Below, one piece after another: positions 40,770 through 50,544 of a DNA stretch of 64,000 bases. Within the stretch, counting starts at the first letter, position 1; each line of letters starts with the position of its first letter. The notes under the pieces are model-generated. The model was not told the DNA's origin. It did not search any database and saw only the letters and a list, made by a program, of their open reading frames with translations. The position numbers were made by a program, and so were the translations under genes. Source of the stretch: a virus; IMG/VR virus record IMGVR_UViG_3300035698_028218, positions 1 to 64,000 of that record; one strand, written 5' to 3'.

Positions 40770-41124
40770 TATAAATTCTATTTAGTAAAATTTTTGTTCT
40801 CTTTGATGGTTCTTTAGTTAAGAAACTCCTACATCTACCTTCATTATAATCTAAAGAAAAATTAAACTGATTTTTGGTGATATCAATTATTTCACCTGTC
40901 TTAAATTTTAAGACCCAATGAGTAATACCATTTACTTTTAGCGTCATTGCTTTTGTATTGTGTTTATCCTCATCATTAAGAATATGAAATAGTGTTTCTG
41001 TTGCAATATAGCAGTGCCCCCATAGTGGATTAGAATTACCTCTGTATTCTTTTTTTAATAGATCAGAAGATAGATTATCTAAAATTGATTTTATTTCATA
41101 GTTATATTTCTGTTTATACTTCAT
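40756..41124 (-). CDS. Conserved phage protein with Cys/His pair (possible papain-like fold)
   Basis: 122 aa. NPLWGHCYIATETLFHIL (about residues 32-49) has a Cys after His-Gly at the start of a helix. HWVLKFKTGEIIDITKNQFNF follows with a His and an Asp, the order expected of a papain-like Cys-His-Asp site. RCRSFLTKEPSKRTKILL then matches a pattern seen in many tailed phages. Catalysis is inferred from residue order only. The endonuclease gene begins 14 bp before its end. Confidence 0.6.
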   Translation of the reverse strand: MKYKQKYNYEIKSILDNLSSDLLKKEYRGNSNPLWGHCYIATETLFHILNDEDKHNTKAMTLKVNGITHWVLKFKTGEIIDITKNQFNFSLDYNEGRCRSFLTKEPSKRTKILLNRIYNEGI

Positions 41125-41151
41125 ATGTATTTATTCAAAACGAAAATAAAT

Positions 41152-41179
41152 AAAAAGGGTTTATAAAACAACCCTTTTT
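41152..41179 (-). terminator. Rho-independent terminator after the capsid gene
   Basis: AAAAAGGGTT (41152-41161) pairs perfectly with AACCCTTTTT (41170-41179) around an 8-nt loop. On the minus strand, T-rich sequence follows the stem. It lies 21 nt after the capsid stop. Confidence 0.85.
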
Positions 41180-41200
41180 ATTTTTAAATATTACTTAACC

Positions 41201-42850
41201 TTATGTTAAGTCACCAATACCGAACGTTTGAAGTCCTTGAACTAGAATTTTACCGTAGTATCTGTTAAGAATCATCTTCTTAGCATATCTAGTCATAATA
41301 CCTCTGATTGGTTTGAAATCGAATGGATTATACATTACAGGAGTTAACTGCATTGGCACGTATGGTGCGTAAATATATCCGGATTCTAGGATTGAAGAAC
41401 CTTTATGACCAATCAACATAGTGTTAGCTGGAGCATAAGGGTCTCTGAAAACTTGGTATCTGTTAGACAGTACACCTATTTTCTCAATACCCATGTTATA
41501 TTGATCTTGCTCTGGAGAAGCATTAGATACGTGGAAGTATTCTAAGTCATCAAGTACAGCAGAAATCTCTGGAGAAACAACTACCCAAGATGCACCACCT
41601 CTAAGCACCGCTTTGTGGATTTGTGCAGAAATTTGGTTAATCTTAGTCATCAACACTTGGTTGTAATCTTTTTGAGTACCGTAGTACTGTGCAGATTGCT
41701 TTCTAAGACCGTTATAATCCCACTTCAATGTCCATGCAGCTCCTCTTCTAAGGTCTCTCAAGATTTCTCTATCGATCTCAGCAGCCATTTGCTCTGAAAG
41801 AAGTGCAGTTAATTCAGCTTCAGCATCAATGTTGTGGAATGCACTAACATCTTGAGCTAATTCTGGAGTCCATTGTGATCTCATTTTTCTTGTTTCAACA
41901 GAAACAGTTACTTCATCAAGACCGAAGGTTACTTCAGCCATTTCTGAATCTTCTTCCAAATCATCATACACTCTGTATGTTGCAGTGAAAGTAGGTGCAG
42001 TTGCAGCACTAAGACCAACATATGCATCACCAGTTGAATAAGTTGTGTCAATAACAACTAATAATTCACCACTTGCATTTACCATTGCTTGACCATACTT
42101 TTGAACTTTTACGTTAAAAGGAACAGACTCACCAATAGCGATATTATCCTCTGCATATGCAGTTGGAGCTACAAGAGCTACGTCAGATGTAATTTTCATA
42201 GATGCTAAGAAAGACTCAGTATCCATAGGAACTCCTTGAGGTCCTACAAGCTCACCTGTATTAGTCGTTGAGAAACCATTGATAGTTAAAACAGCAGATG
42301 CATCACCAGCAGTCCAGCCACTTGAAACCAATGCAGTTGTAGTTTCAGCAAATCTACCTTTAGAAATATCAAATAAGCTATTTCCTTCTTCACCATACTC
42401 ACTTGAGTAGAATGCATCATAAAGTGATCTTTCTTCAAATGAAGTACTTGACCCAGCAGTTGCTGCGTTAGAGTATGCTCCATCAGGAGATGTGTGACCA
42501 GTATTATTAACTCTTACAGAAATCTTAGGATTAATGTAGTATAATTTACCGATTGGCAAGTTTAATGCTTGTACAGATACAAGATCGTTAGCCAAAAGTT
42601 TAGCGAATACCCTTCTAATTACAGGGAATGCTACAGTCTCAAATTGACCAGACGAAGCTGAATCAGTAGACTCATTAATCATTGTTGAAAGCTGATTCTC
42701 AAATAATTGAGCACAGTTTTCTTTGATGTGTCCATCAAGACCTTCTAAAAGTCCGATGCTTTCCCATCTATTTGTGATAACTTCTCTTTGTTCTCTTAAT
42801 TGCTTAAGACCAATGTTACCAATACTATTGTTTTCAGTTAAAAAACCCAT
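41201..42850 (-). CDS. 23: Major capsid protein (T4 gp23 family)
   Basis: 549 aa (T4 gp23 is 521). The N-terminus has a long helical delta-like region (NIGLKQLREQREVITNRWE). FPVIRRVFAKLLANDLVSVQALNLPIGKLYYIN is the classical start of the mature gp23 fold, here about residues 75-107. The C-terminal RGIMTRYAKKMILNRYYGKILVQGL is the strongest conserved block (about residues 517-541). Cleavage by gp21 at an I/L-x-E site is likely; FETVAFP is one candidate. A strong terminator follows. Confidence 0.97.
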   Translation of the reverse strand: MGFLTENNSIGNIGLKQLREQREVITNRWESIGLLEGLDGHIKENCAQLFENQLSTMINESTDSASSGQFETVAFPVIRRVFAKLLANDLVSVQALNLPIGKLYYINPKISVRVNNTGHTSPDGAYSNAATAGSSTSFEERSLYDAFYSSEYGEEGNSLFDISKGRFAETTTALVSSGWTAGDASAVLTINGFSTTNTGELVGPQGVPMDTESFLASMKITSDVALVAPTAYAEDNIAIGESVPFNVKVQKYGQAMVNASGELLVVIDTTYSTGDAYVGLSAATAPTFTATYRVYDDLEEDSEMAEVTFGLDEVTVSVETRKMRSQWTPELAQDVSAFHNIDAEAELTALLSEQMAAEIDREILRDLRRGAAWTLKWDYNGLRKQSAQYYGTQKDYNQVLMTKINQISAQIHKAVLRGGASWVVVSPEISAVLDDLEYFHVSNASPEQDQYNMGIEKIGVLSNRYQVFRDPYAPANTMLIGHKGSSILESGYIYAPYVPMQLTPVMYNPFDFKPIRGIMTRYAKKMILNRYYGKILVQGLQTFGIGDLT

Positions 42851-42884
42851 TGTTATATTTTTTTAAAATTATTATTTATTATTA

Positions 42885-44522
42885 TTATTTTTTATTCACA
42901 TAGTCCATGACCTTTTTGATCTTGTCTATATGACTGTTAGAATACGCTGTTTTTTCTTGCGCCTCACCCAACAAATCTTTTGAAGCTTTACCACCAACAG
43001 ATTCAGATAATACCTCTTCGATACTTACTGCATCCTTAGTTTTTGCTTCATTCATCACACTTATGAATGCTCTATGCTTGTCTTCAGATTCTTGAATTGT
43101 TTTTACATTTCTAAATTCTTCGGTTAGTTTATCAATCTCCTCTTTGCTCAACTTAGATTCTTTAATTAGAATATCATTTGAATAGGCAAGGCTACTATTG
43201 AACACTGCCATTTCTTGAAGTTGTTTTCTATACTTACCAAGAACTTCGTTATACTTACCGTTCTTTTCTGTTGACTCGTTAAGATTTTTTCTTAAGTCAT
43301 TTAATTTTTTAGTTACTTTTTTGGTTTCTTGAATTTGATTCTTCAATTTGGTTTGTGATTCATTAGACCATTGTGGTCTATTTCTTGATGTTGTAGCATT
43401 TTCTCTATCTTCATTTCCATGACGACCAGCATTCACTTTTCCGTCAGAAAAAGAAACACCATGCTTTTCATCAACCATTTCGTCTTCTTCTCTTTCACCT
43501 TCACCAGTTCCTTCCGTAACCTCCAGTTCTCCCTCTAAATTAGATTCTCCAATTCCTGTACCACCGATATTAGCTGTTGTACCCGCTGAATCTGATGCTG
43601 CCGATGCTAATCTCTCAATCGCAGTTGCAGCCTCTGGATGCTTACTCTTCAAATATTTCATGAATTCGTTAGCAGCCATACCAGCAGGAACTATTAGTGT
43701 TGCAAGTGCAGCAGCAATTTCTGGGCTTACACTTTCTGACAACGACTCTGCCATATCAGGAACTTCACTATTAATCTCATTACCAATACCATTCATTCCA
43801 TGTTTTTTTGCTTTAGGATCATTCATTGCATTCGCAACTTCAGCCTCAGCATTTGCAACTTCAGTTTCAGTATCGAAATCCTCAGTTAATTCGTCTTTTG
43901 AACATACAGATTCAAACATTTCTTGAACTCTACCTTCACCAAAGGTTTCTTTATAACCTTCACCGAAAGCCTCAACCATTTTATGGTTAAACTCATTAAA
44001 TTTCTCATCTTTCTGTGCAGACGCTTGGATTTCTTGGACTTTTTGTGTCATTGTTTCGTACATTTTTTGTATTTCATCTAAGGGATTTGATGATTCTTGT
44101 TCGGCTTCATCTGAGATAGCAGTTTCATCTTTTTGTGAAAGTTCTTTTTGTACATCATCAAAATTGATTGTTTTGAATTCGTCAACGAAATTTGCATCGT
44201 CATACGCTTCCTCAATTTCTTCTGCTGATGCATTCTCAAGATCAATCACTTCATTCGATTCTTTGATATCTTTTTTTACCTCATCTTTAGATTTGTCAGA
44301 TTTGTCAATCACTTCTTGTGATTCTTTTGTTTCACCTTCATTAACAGGTTCTTTAACTGACTCTTTTTTTATTTTTTGAATTTCTTCTTCAATTAGATTA
44401 TTAAATGAATTCATATTCGACTCATTCATTTTTTTAGCAACGCTTTTTTCAGCTAATGAAAGAATACTTTCAATATCCGTTACTGCATTCTTTAGACTAT
44501 CCTTGTTCTCGTTACTAGGCAT
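42885..44522 (-). CDS. 22: Prohead core/scaffold protein (T4 gp22 position)
   Basis: 545 aa, twice the length of T4 gp22 (269). It is extremely acidic and disordered in the middle (long Glu/Asp runs such as EVTEGTGEGEREEDEMVDEK) with helical ends. The C-terminal third (LKNQIQETKKVTKKLNDLRKNL, then MAVFNSSLAYSNDILIKESKLSKEEIDKL) resembles the coiled core region of gp22. Its place directly between protease gp21 and capsid gp23 matches T4. It should be removed or degraded by gp21 in head maturation. Confidence 0.82.
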   Translation of the reverse strand: MPSNENKDSLKNAVTDIESILSLAEKSVAKKMNESNMNSFNNLIEEEIQKIKKESVKEPVNEGETKESQEVIDKSDKSKDEVKKDIKESNEVIDLENASAEEIEEAYDDANFVDEFKTINFDDVQKELSQKDETAISDEAEQESSNPLDEIQKMYETMTQKVQEIQASAQKDEKFNEFNHKMVEAFGEGYKETFGEGRVQEMFESVCSKDELTEDFDTETEVANAEAEVANAMNDPKAKKHGMNGIGNEINSEVPDMAESLSESVSPEIAAALATLIVPAGMAANEFMKYLKSKHPEAATAIERLASAASDSAGTTANIGGTGIGESNLEGELEVTEGTGEGEREEDEMVDEKHGVSFSDGKVNAGRHGNEDRENATTSRNRPQWSNESQTKLKNQIQETKKVTKKLNDLRKNLNESTEKNGKYNEVLGKYRKQLQEMAVFNSSLAYSNDILIKESKLSKEEIDKLTEEFRNVKTIQESEDKHRAFISVMNEAKTKDAVSIEEVLSESVGGKASKDLLGEAQEKTAYSNSHIDKIKKVMDYVNKK

Positions 44523-44538
44523 TTTTTTCTTCTTTAAC

Positions 44539-44547
44539 TATAAATAC
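44539..44547 (-). promoter_or_regulatory. Late-promoter-like box for scaffold and capsid
   Basis: GTATTTATA in coding orientation, 16 nt before ATG 44522. No box precedes the capsid gene, which probably shares this transcript. Confidence 0.7.
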
Positions 44548-44620
44548 ATTATTAAATCAAAAAAGTACATTTTTTTATAATTCCTATAGTGGTTTTTTTT
44601 AGAAAAATCAAATTAAATTA

Positions 44621-45322
44621 TTAATTTAATAGAAATCTATCTAATGCACTTAGTATTTTTGTATCTTCTTTTATTAATTTATTCTTATTTATTGTTGCTT
44701 CTCCCATTTGTAATTCGTTTTTCTCTGGGAATAAGTAAGCACCTGTTGTTGAAGGGGAAGAAACTAAATCGAAACAAATAAGCTCGAAATCTTCTTGTAC
44801 TTCATTTTGACCATTAACCTCTTTAAGAGAACCAACTCCTCTTGAAGAAATACCTAATCTATATCCTCTTCTTAAATATTCAGCTATTTTATCACCGACC
44901 ATGCAAACAATTCCTTGTTTCATATATGCTGGTGAAGTAATGATTTCTAATTGTCCATAAAGTACATGTTGATTTTCACCTTGTCCCCACCACATTTTTT
45001 TTATTCCATGTGATATGTTATCCAAAGAAACCACACTTGAATCAGGGTGATCTGCTTCGTTCATTGCAGAGTTAGTGTTAATTTGTTCTTGGTATCTCTC
45101 TACTTCTCTAATAAGTATATCCTTTGGATAAACCCTTCCATTCTTATTTTTCACTCCCCACTTCTGAAGAATACAATTAATAAGTAGTGGTTGATCTGGA
45201 TTTATTTTAAATGACTCGTTAATTACTTTTTCATTATTTAGAGAAGACCCATCAATATAGCCAGCATCTCTCTCAATGAGTAATCCAAAACCAGTTTCAT
45301 TTACACCAAGTACTTTAGACAT
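44621..45322 (-). CDS. 21: Prohead protease (T4 gp21 family)
   Basis: 233 aa (T4 gp21 is 212). NEADHPDSSVV (residues 88-98) carries the catalytic His92 in the NHPxS pattern, and LGISSRGVGSL (156-166) carries the Ser (S159/S160) typical of gp21 and herpes-like proteases. YPKDILIREVERYQ precedes, as in the family. It lies upstream of scaffold and capsid, as in T4. It should cleave scaffold and capsid proteins during head maturation. Confidence 0.93.
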   Translation of the reverse strand: MSKVLGVNETGFGLLIERDAGYIDGSSLNNEKVINESFKINPDQPLLINCILQKWGVKNKNGRVYPKDILIREVERYQEQINTNSAMNEADHPDSSVVSLDNISHGIKKMWWGQGENQHVLYGQLEIITSPAYMKQGIVCMVGDKIAEYLRRGYRLGISSRGVGSLKEVNGQNEVQEDFELICFDLVSSPSTTGAYLFPEKNELQMGEATINKNKLIKEDTKILSALDRFLLN

Positions 45323-45340
45323 AATTTCTTTACTATTTCT

Positions 45341-45349
45341 AATAAATAC
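45341..45349 (-). promoter_or_regulatory. Late-promoter-like box for the protease
   Basis: GTATTTATT in coding orientation, 18 nt before ATG 45322. Divergent partner at 45397. Confidence 0.65.
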
Positions 45350-45396
45350 TCGTAACTTTATATAAATTAACAGTAAAGTAGGAAAATACTATAACT

Positions 45397-45405
45397 GTAT
45401 TTATT
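45397..45405 (+). promoter_or_regulatory. Late-promoter-like box for the hub-like giant gene
   Basis: TGTATTTATT, 13 nt before ATG 45419. Divergent partner of 45341-45349. Confidence 0.65.
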
Positions 45406-45418
45406 AGAAATAGAATAT

Positions 45419-48400
45419 ATGGCAACTAAAAGCAATGTCAATTTAATTGACCCTAATGAAGTTATAGGTATTTTACCTGTGGAGGATAATGGTATTGGGT
45501 CGTATGAAGATTTGACCATTTTTGCTGAATTAAAGGCAATTAGGAAAAGTAGATCAATATTAATTGATGATGGCGTTGCGTTAAAAACTCAAAGTAGTTT
45601 TAATAATGACTCAGTTAAAATAAACCTAATGGGGTTTGATCAGTCTGAGGAAAATAACTATCAACATACAACAAAATGGTCGGAAAACTATAATATAAAT
45701 CCAACTGAAACTAAATATGAGGGTTTTGGGATTACAAACATTAAGGTATTAATAAACTCATCATATGTGCCTACGGTGACAATAGATTTTGAGGATGTTA
45801 GGGGTTTGGTTTTATTTAATGAGGGCAAGGATTCACCATATAGTATTTTATTTGACTTTCCACCTCCAATTTTTGAGTTAACATTAAAGGGTTTCTATGG
45901 TAAGGCAATTAAGTATGATCTACACTTAACTAAAATTGACACTAATTTTAATGGTGATAAATCAACTTTTACCGTTAGTGCTAAGTTTATTGTTAGAACA
46001 TTTGCTCCTTTAAGTGATGTATTATTTAAATATAGCCTAATTAGTAGTTTAATGGAATTAGATGAAAGGGGAGAGGTATCTTCAATAAGTTCTGATCCTA
46101 CTGGTGTGCCTAAGAATACCTATGAGTACATAAAAAAACTAGAAACACTATATGAAGGTATTAATGATCTAGCAAAAGCAGGAGATATAAATAAAAAATT
46201 AGAGGAGAATAGAACTCTTCTAGAAAGACTTCAAGAAATAAGGGGGTCAGTAAATAAATTTTGGCTTCATGCTAATGACTCTAGTAGAGATGAAAGTAAT
46301 TCAAAAATAATTATATATAGTTCTGTTGTTGGTACTGTTGTTGAGCCAAGCGATACGTATGAAATAATTGGAAATACTGGAAAATTTGAAGCGTTAATTA
46401 ATAACGAAGGGACATCGAACGTTAATCTAGTAACAAACAATAAAATTTATATAGGTTTTAAAAATAGTGATGACAATAGTTTTAATGAAAGACTATTAGA
46501 AAGTATTAGAGAAAAACTCAACATACTCTCTTTTGGTATTATAGAATATACAATACCAGAGAATTTTATAACTATTGGTGGTGGATTAAATTCTAAATTA
46601 CCTGAAAAATATTTTGTTTTAGATATTACTGATTTCTATATAAGAATACTGAAGGAACTGAATAGTGTATCAGATCGAATTAAAAAATCGAATGAGGATT
46701 TCACTGATGAGGTTAATAGTATTGCAAGAAAAGAGCTTGGTGATGAAGGTTACCCAACAATAGGTAATGTTTTTAGATTTCTTTGTAATGACGTTGATTC
46801 ATTTTACAATAAACTAAGAGACGTTGGTATTAGAGCAGAAAGACATCATAATGAATATTTCAATACCATCTCTTCAGATTCATCAATTAAAGAAAAGAAT
46901 AAACAAAAGATAGTTACGGCATTTCCACTTTATGTTGTTGAAGAGAATATAATTGATATCAATCAATGTGCAACAAAAAGACAAGAAAAAAGAATACCTG
47001 AGAAATTAAGTAATAACCTATCTGAACCTTTTCCAGAGGTAGAATTTGTGAATGAATTTATTAGTAAATTTGTTGATTACACTGCAATAGATAATATATC
47101 TAATCTAAAGAAACAAACTGACGATCAGGGTAATAATAAATGGATACCACTAAATCCAATGGATTCTAAATTAAATGAATTAAATGGGTTAAACTATGAG
47201 TCTCCATATATATTAGATAACACAAAAAACAACCCTAGTGATATTATTGATCGTATGTTGGAGAGATTTTATGTGTTTACACAATATTCCTATTCCAATG
47301 CTTTTGATGGTGAAATTGAGCGTAATATTTTAGAATTTGGAGGTAAATCAGACGCAGCCAATTTAATAAACTCATTAGACGATAGTGAGTTAATTGGTTT
47401 AACGTCCCAATCGATTAATAAAACGTCAAATTTATTTAAAACTGATGTTGATGAATTTTATAAATTCCTGAAAAGGGAAGAAGAAAATGGAAATATTAAT
47501 AATTATTCTTCATTACCTTCAGGTGATACTACAAAAAAATATACTACATTGGGTGGTACGGATCAAAAGTTTTTTAGAGACCCATCTAATGACGGATATA
47601 ATCGAGGGTTTACTTCTGTATCTAGAAATGATATTGAGGTTAAGGTTGAAAATGGTAATACAATAGTTGATGAGTTTCAAGAATCATTAGCACCGTCTCT
47701 TTTCCAGAAATTTGTTAAATTCATTGGTCTTACAACTAATAATCTGGTTGTTGATGAATTTTCCAAAGAAAATATACCATTATTTTTAGATAGTGAGGAT
47801 GAGTATGATTCAAAGTTCACCACTAATCTTTTGGATAATGAAAGTATTCTAGATAAATGGGTAGATGTATTGTCTTTACATTCCACTTATCTTATTGATG
47901 TTTTGGGAGATAAAACAGAAGAGAATGTATTCTTTTTATTGTCTAGTTTTGGTATTGCGAACGGTATCCAAAAGGATAAATATAGACAGTATTTCTTAAT
48001 ACCATCGATACTTGAGGTACCTAATTTTTTAATTCCTTATATGGGTGGCTATATTAAATACCATACAGATAATGTTTTTAAAGAAAGTTATAATGAGTTA
48101 TTTATTGATAATACAGTATTATTTGAGGATAATATAATTATAACTGAAATTGAGGATGATAGTGAAGAAAATATTAATAAGGTATTGAATTTATCTAAAA
48201 ATGATAGGGATTTCTTCTTAGATGCTTTTGATGAAACATTTAATAGTGAAGATTATGAAGTTTTTTTGGTTAATCTTTTAGTACTTTTAACTACAATTAG
48301 GGATAACTCACTAAGTGAAGGCGAAATTAGAGACGAGCTAAAAAATAATGAATTATTATTAGGGTATCTTATTGGTAAACCAAATAATAATTATTTATTG

Positions 48401-49717
48401 TCTAATTCTGATTCATTACTATCGGGAAAAGCAAACTACCCAGATTACCAAACATTAGACGAGATAATTGATAATGATAAAAAGGAATATGCTGATATAT
48501 ATTTCGAATCATTTTTTACTTACTTTAGCGAAAATATTAAAAACAGAAGAGATGAAATAACTGAGGAAAAGGAAAGAATAAAATCTAGAGTTAATGATAG
48601 TGATATAAAGACAGAATTATATTACTCGTTTAAAAATATTTACGATAAATGGATTGCTGGTGAAGGGTCAGTGGCAAGAGGATTCCCTACAAATCAAAAC
48701 GGAAGTACATTATTCGATTCATTTGTATTTGTGGATAGGGCATTTAATGATATCGGTGGTGTAAATAGTGTTGTTGGTGATAAAACCCAAAGAGGGTGTG
48801 TTATTTCAGTGGATCAATTGGTGGATGCTTCCAAGGACTTTAATATAAATATGTTTTCATTAATGTCACAAATTTTATCTGTAAATAATTTTGAGTTCTT
48901 CCCATTAAGTACTTTCCTTAGTTTTAAGGAGGGGGATTGGGAAGATTCCTTTAGAACCTTTACTAGTCTAGAACAAACAGCACAGCAATCATTTGTGTGT
49001 ATGTATATTGGTGGTACCTCTAGTGTCTTAGATAATGGTAACGATGAGTTTGGTGAAGATGGTATTGTTAGCTTAACAGAAGACCTACCATCAGATTTTA
49101 GTAATGGTTGTATAGACAGTACACCACAACCATTAAATCCTAATTACGGTGATGGTAAATACGGTCAAGTGAGAGCATTTAGAATTAGATTCGGGAGTCA
49201 GGCACAGTCGGTATTCACTGATATTAAATTTGCATCTAGAGAGTATACAGAAACTAATGAGTCTTTACAAATCTTATCTAGGATTGCACAAGACGAAAGT
49301 AAATCAACACCAGTACCTAAAGGTCAAAATCTGTTTTCTGTATACGAAAATAGAGCGTATTCATCCACAGTAACAATGATGGGTAATATGATGATACAAC
49401 CAACACAATATTTTCAAATAGAGAATATTCCATTATTTAATGGTGCATATATAATTACAAAAGTGACACATGATTTTAGTCCAAATACTGCAAAAACTAG
49501 TTTTGAAGGTACTAAGATTGTTAGATATCCAGTTCCATTTGTTTATGATTTTGCGACCTCTATGCGATTAAAAGGAAGTACAATACTTTCTGCTGGTGAG
49601 GGTTTATCTAATGGTGGTACAATCACAATAAATCCAGATAAGAATGGGAATACTGATTTAGGTAATATTGGTGGTGCTGTTTTTGTTGGAATGAATGAAT
49701 TAAAAATAATACGATAA
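45419..49717 (+). CDS. Giant baseplate-hub-like protein
   Basis: 1432 aa, the longest gene here. The N-terminal 200 residues are beta-rich (VTIDFEDVRGLVLFNEG, ELTLKGFYGKAIKYDLHLTKI). The C-terminus (about residues 1300-1385: STVTMMGNMMIQPTQYFQIE, then GAYIITKVTHDFSPNTAKTSFEGTKI, in parts) has the pattern of hub proteins of the gp27/gpD class. The middle is long, Asn/Asp/Ser-rich and unrecognised. It is followed by a lytic transglycosylase whose start overlaps its stop, as hub and lysin adjoin in other phages. It is read opposite to the head genes on both sides. Confidence 0.75.
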   Translation: MATKSNVNLIDPNEVIGILPVEDNGIGSYEDLTIFAELKAIRKSRSILIDDGVALKTQSSFNNDSVKINLMGFDQSEENNYQHTTKWSENYNINPTETKYEGFGITNIKVLINSSYVPTVTIDFEDVRGLVLFNEGKDSPYSILFDFPPPIFELTLKGFYGKAIKYDLHLTKIDTNFNGDKSTFTVSAKFIVRTFAPLSDVLFKYSLISSLMELDERGEVSSISSDPTGVPKNTYEYIKKLETLYEGINDLAKAGDINKKLEENRTLLERLQEIRGSVNKFWLHANDSSRDESNSKIIIYSSVVGTVVEPSDTYEIIGNTGKFEALINNEGTSNVNLVTNNKIYIGFKNSDDNSFNERLLESIREKLNILSFGIIEYTIPENFITIGGGLNSKLPEKYFVLDITDFYIRILKELNSVSDRIKKSNEDFTDEVNSIARKELGDEGYPTIGNVFRFLCNDVDSFYNKLRDVGIRAERHHNEYFNTISSDSSIKEKNKQKIVTAFPLYVVEENIIDINQCATKRQEKRIPEKLSNNLSEPFPEVEFVNEFISKFVDYTAIDNISNLKKQTDDQGNNKWIPLNPMDSKLNELNGLNYESPYILDNTKNNPSDIIDRMLERFYVFTQYSYSNAFDGEIERNILEFGGKSDAANLINSLDDSELIGLTSQSINKTSNLFKTDVDEFYKFLKREEENGNINNYSSLPSGDTTKKYTTLGGTDQKFFRDPSNDGYNRGFTSVSRNDIEVKVENGNTIVDEFQESLAPSLFQKFVKFIGLTTNNLVVDEFSKENIPLFLDSEDEYDSKFTTNLLDNESILDKWVDVLSLHSTYLIDVLGDKTEENVFFLLSSFGIANGIQKDKYRQYFLIPSILEVPNFLIPYMGGYIKYHTDNVFKESYNELFIDNTVLFEDNIIITEIEDDSEENINKVLNLSKNDRDFFLDAFDETFNSEDYEVFLVNLLVLLTTIRDNSLSEGEIRDELKNNELLLGYLIGKPNNNYLLSNSDSLLSGKANYPDYQTLDEIIDNDKKEYADIYFESFFTYFSENIKNRRDEITEEKERIKSRVNDSDIKTELYYSFKNIYDKWIAGEGSVARGFPTNQNGSTLFDSFVFVDRAFNDIGGVNSVVGDKTQRGCVISVDQLVDASKDFNINMFSLMSQILSVNNFEFFPLSTFLSFKEGDWEDSFRTFTSLEQTAQQSFVCMYIGGTSSVLDNGNDEFGEDGIVSLTEDLPSDFSNGCIDSTPQPLNPNYGDGKYGQVRAFRIRFGSQAQSVFTDIKFASREYTETNESLQILSRIAQDESKSTPVPKGQNLFSVYENRAYSSTVTMMGNMMIQPTQYFQIENIPLFNGAYIITKVTHDFSPNTAKTSFEGTKIVRYPVPFVYDFATSMRLKGSTILSAGEGLSNGGTITINPDKNGNTDLGNIGGAVFVGMNELKIIR

Positions 49718-50544
49718 TGGGTGCATTGAAGGGTGATTTAACAATAAAGGGAATAGATTTCATTGAGTCTACTTGCAATAATGATGCGAACATATTATCA
49801 GGTAAAAGAGATACCCCATTTGGGTATCTCGGTGAGGATATTACTTATACATCAATAATTAATTATAATGGTTTGGAGATTACAACACCACAACAATATT
49901 CAAAACTATTAATAGAATCATTTAATAAGTACGGTAGGGAATATGGTTTGGATTCTAATATACTTGCAGCTCAAGCATATCAAGAGAGTTCATTTAGACC
50001 TTGGAATTACTCTAGTGGAAATGCTATGGGTGTATCTCAATTTATTCCTATATCTGCATATGATGTTCTAATTAATAATCCCGCAACGAAAAAAGATTTT
50101 TCATCAGAAGAGTTAGGTAAATTATTAAATGGATTAGTAGACCCAATATATAAAAATAAAAGATATTGGAAACTCCCTCTTGGTAATTCTCAAACAGAAG
50201 ATCAGCAAGTGAGAAATAATGTAAATCAAGTGTTTGAAAACTTAAGAAATAATCCTGATTTATGTATTAAAATGCAAGCATCATACATGAGATTTATTTC
50301 ATTAAATAATAATGGTTTGGCTTCAAGTACATTGATGGCATATAATAGAGGTGGCTACTATAGAAGTAAGACATATGGTGGAATGATAAATAATGTTATT
50401 AATGGTAAAACTAAGATTGAAGAGGGTGCAAATTATGTTGAAAGAATCTTTAGAAATCTAGGTAATTCATTTGGTTACGAAGATATGATCGATTTCAATA
50501 TAATTGACATAACAAAAAATTCAAAACCCTTATTTTTAGAATAA
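49717..50544 (+). CDS. SLT-like lytic transglycosylase (virion lysin candidate)
   Basis: 275 aa. LDSNILAAQAYQESSFRPW (about residues 87-105) has the catalytic Glu of soluble lytic transglycosylases (ES-S/F). NAMGVSQFIPISAYDV is the following GxxQxmp-like block, and MAYNRGGYYRS the later aromatic block (AYNxG). It lacks a signal peptide, so it probably acts as part of the virion, opening the cell wall during injection. The start shares a base with the hub-like stop. It might replace the lysozyme domain missing from the gp5-like protein. Confidence 0.83.
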   Translation: MGALKGDLTIKGIDFIESTCNNDANILSGKRDTPFGYLGEDITYTSIINYNGLEITTPQQYSKLLIESFNKYGREYGLDSNILAAQAYQESSFRPWNYSSGNAMGVSQFIPISAYDVLINNPATKKDFSSEELGKLLNGLVDPIYKNKRYWKLPLGNSQTEDQQVRNNVNQVFENLRNNPDLCIKMQASYMRFISLNNNGLASSTLMAYNRGGYYRSKTYGGMINNVINGKTKIEEGANYVERIFRNLGNSFGYEDMIDFNIIDITKNSKPLFLE

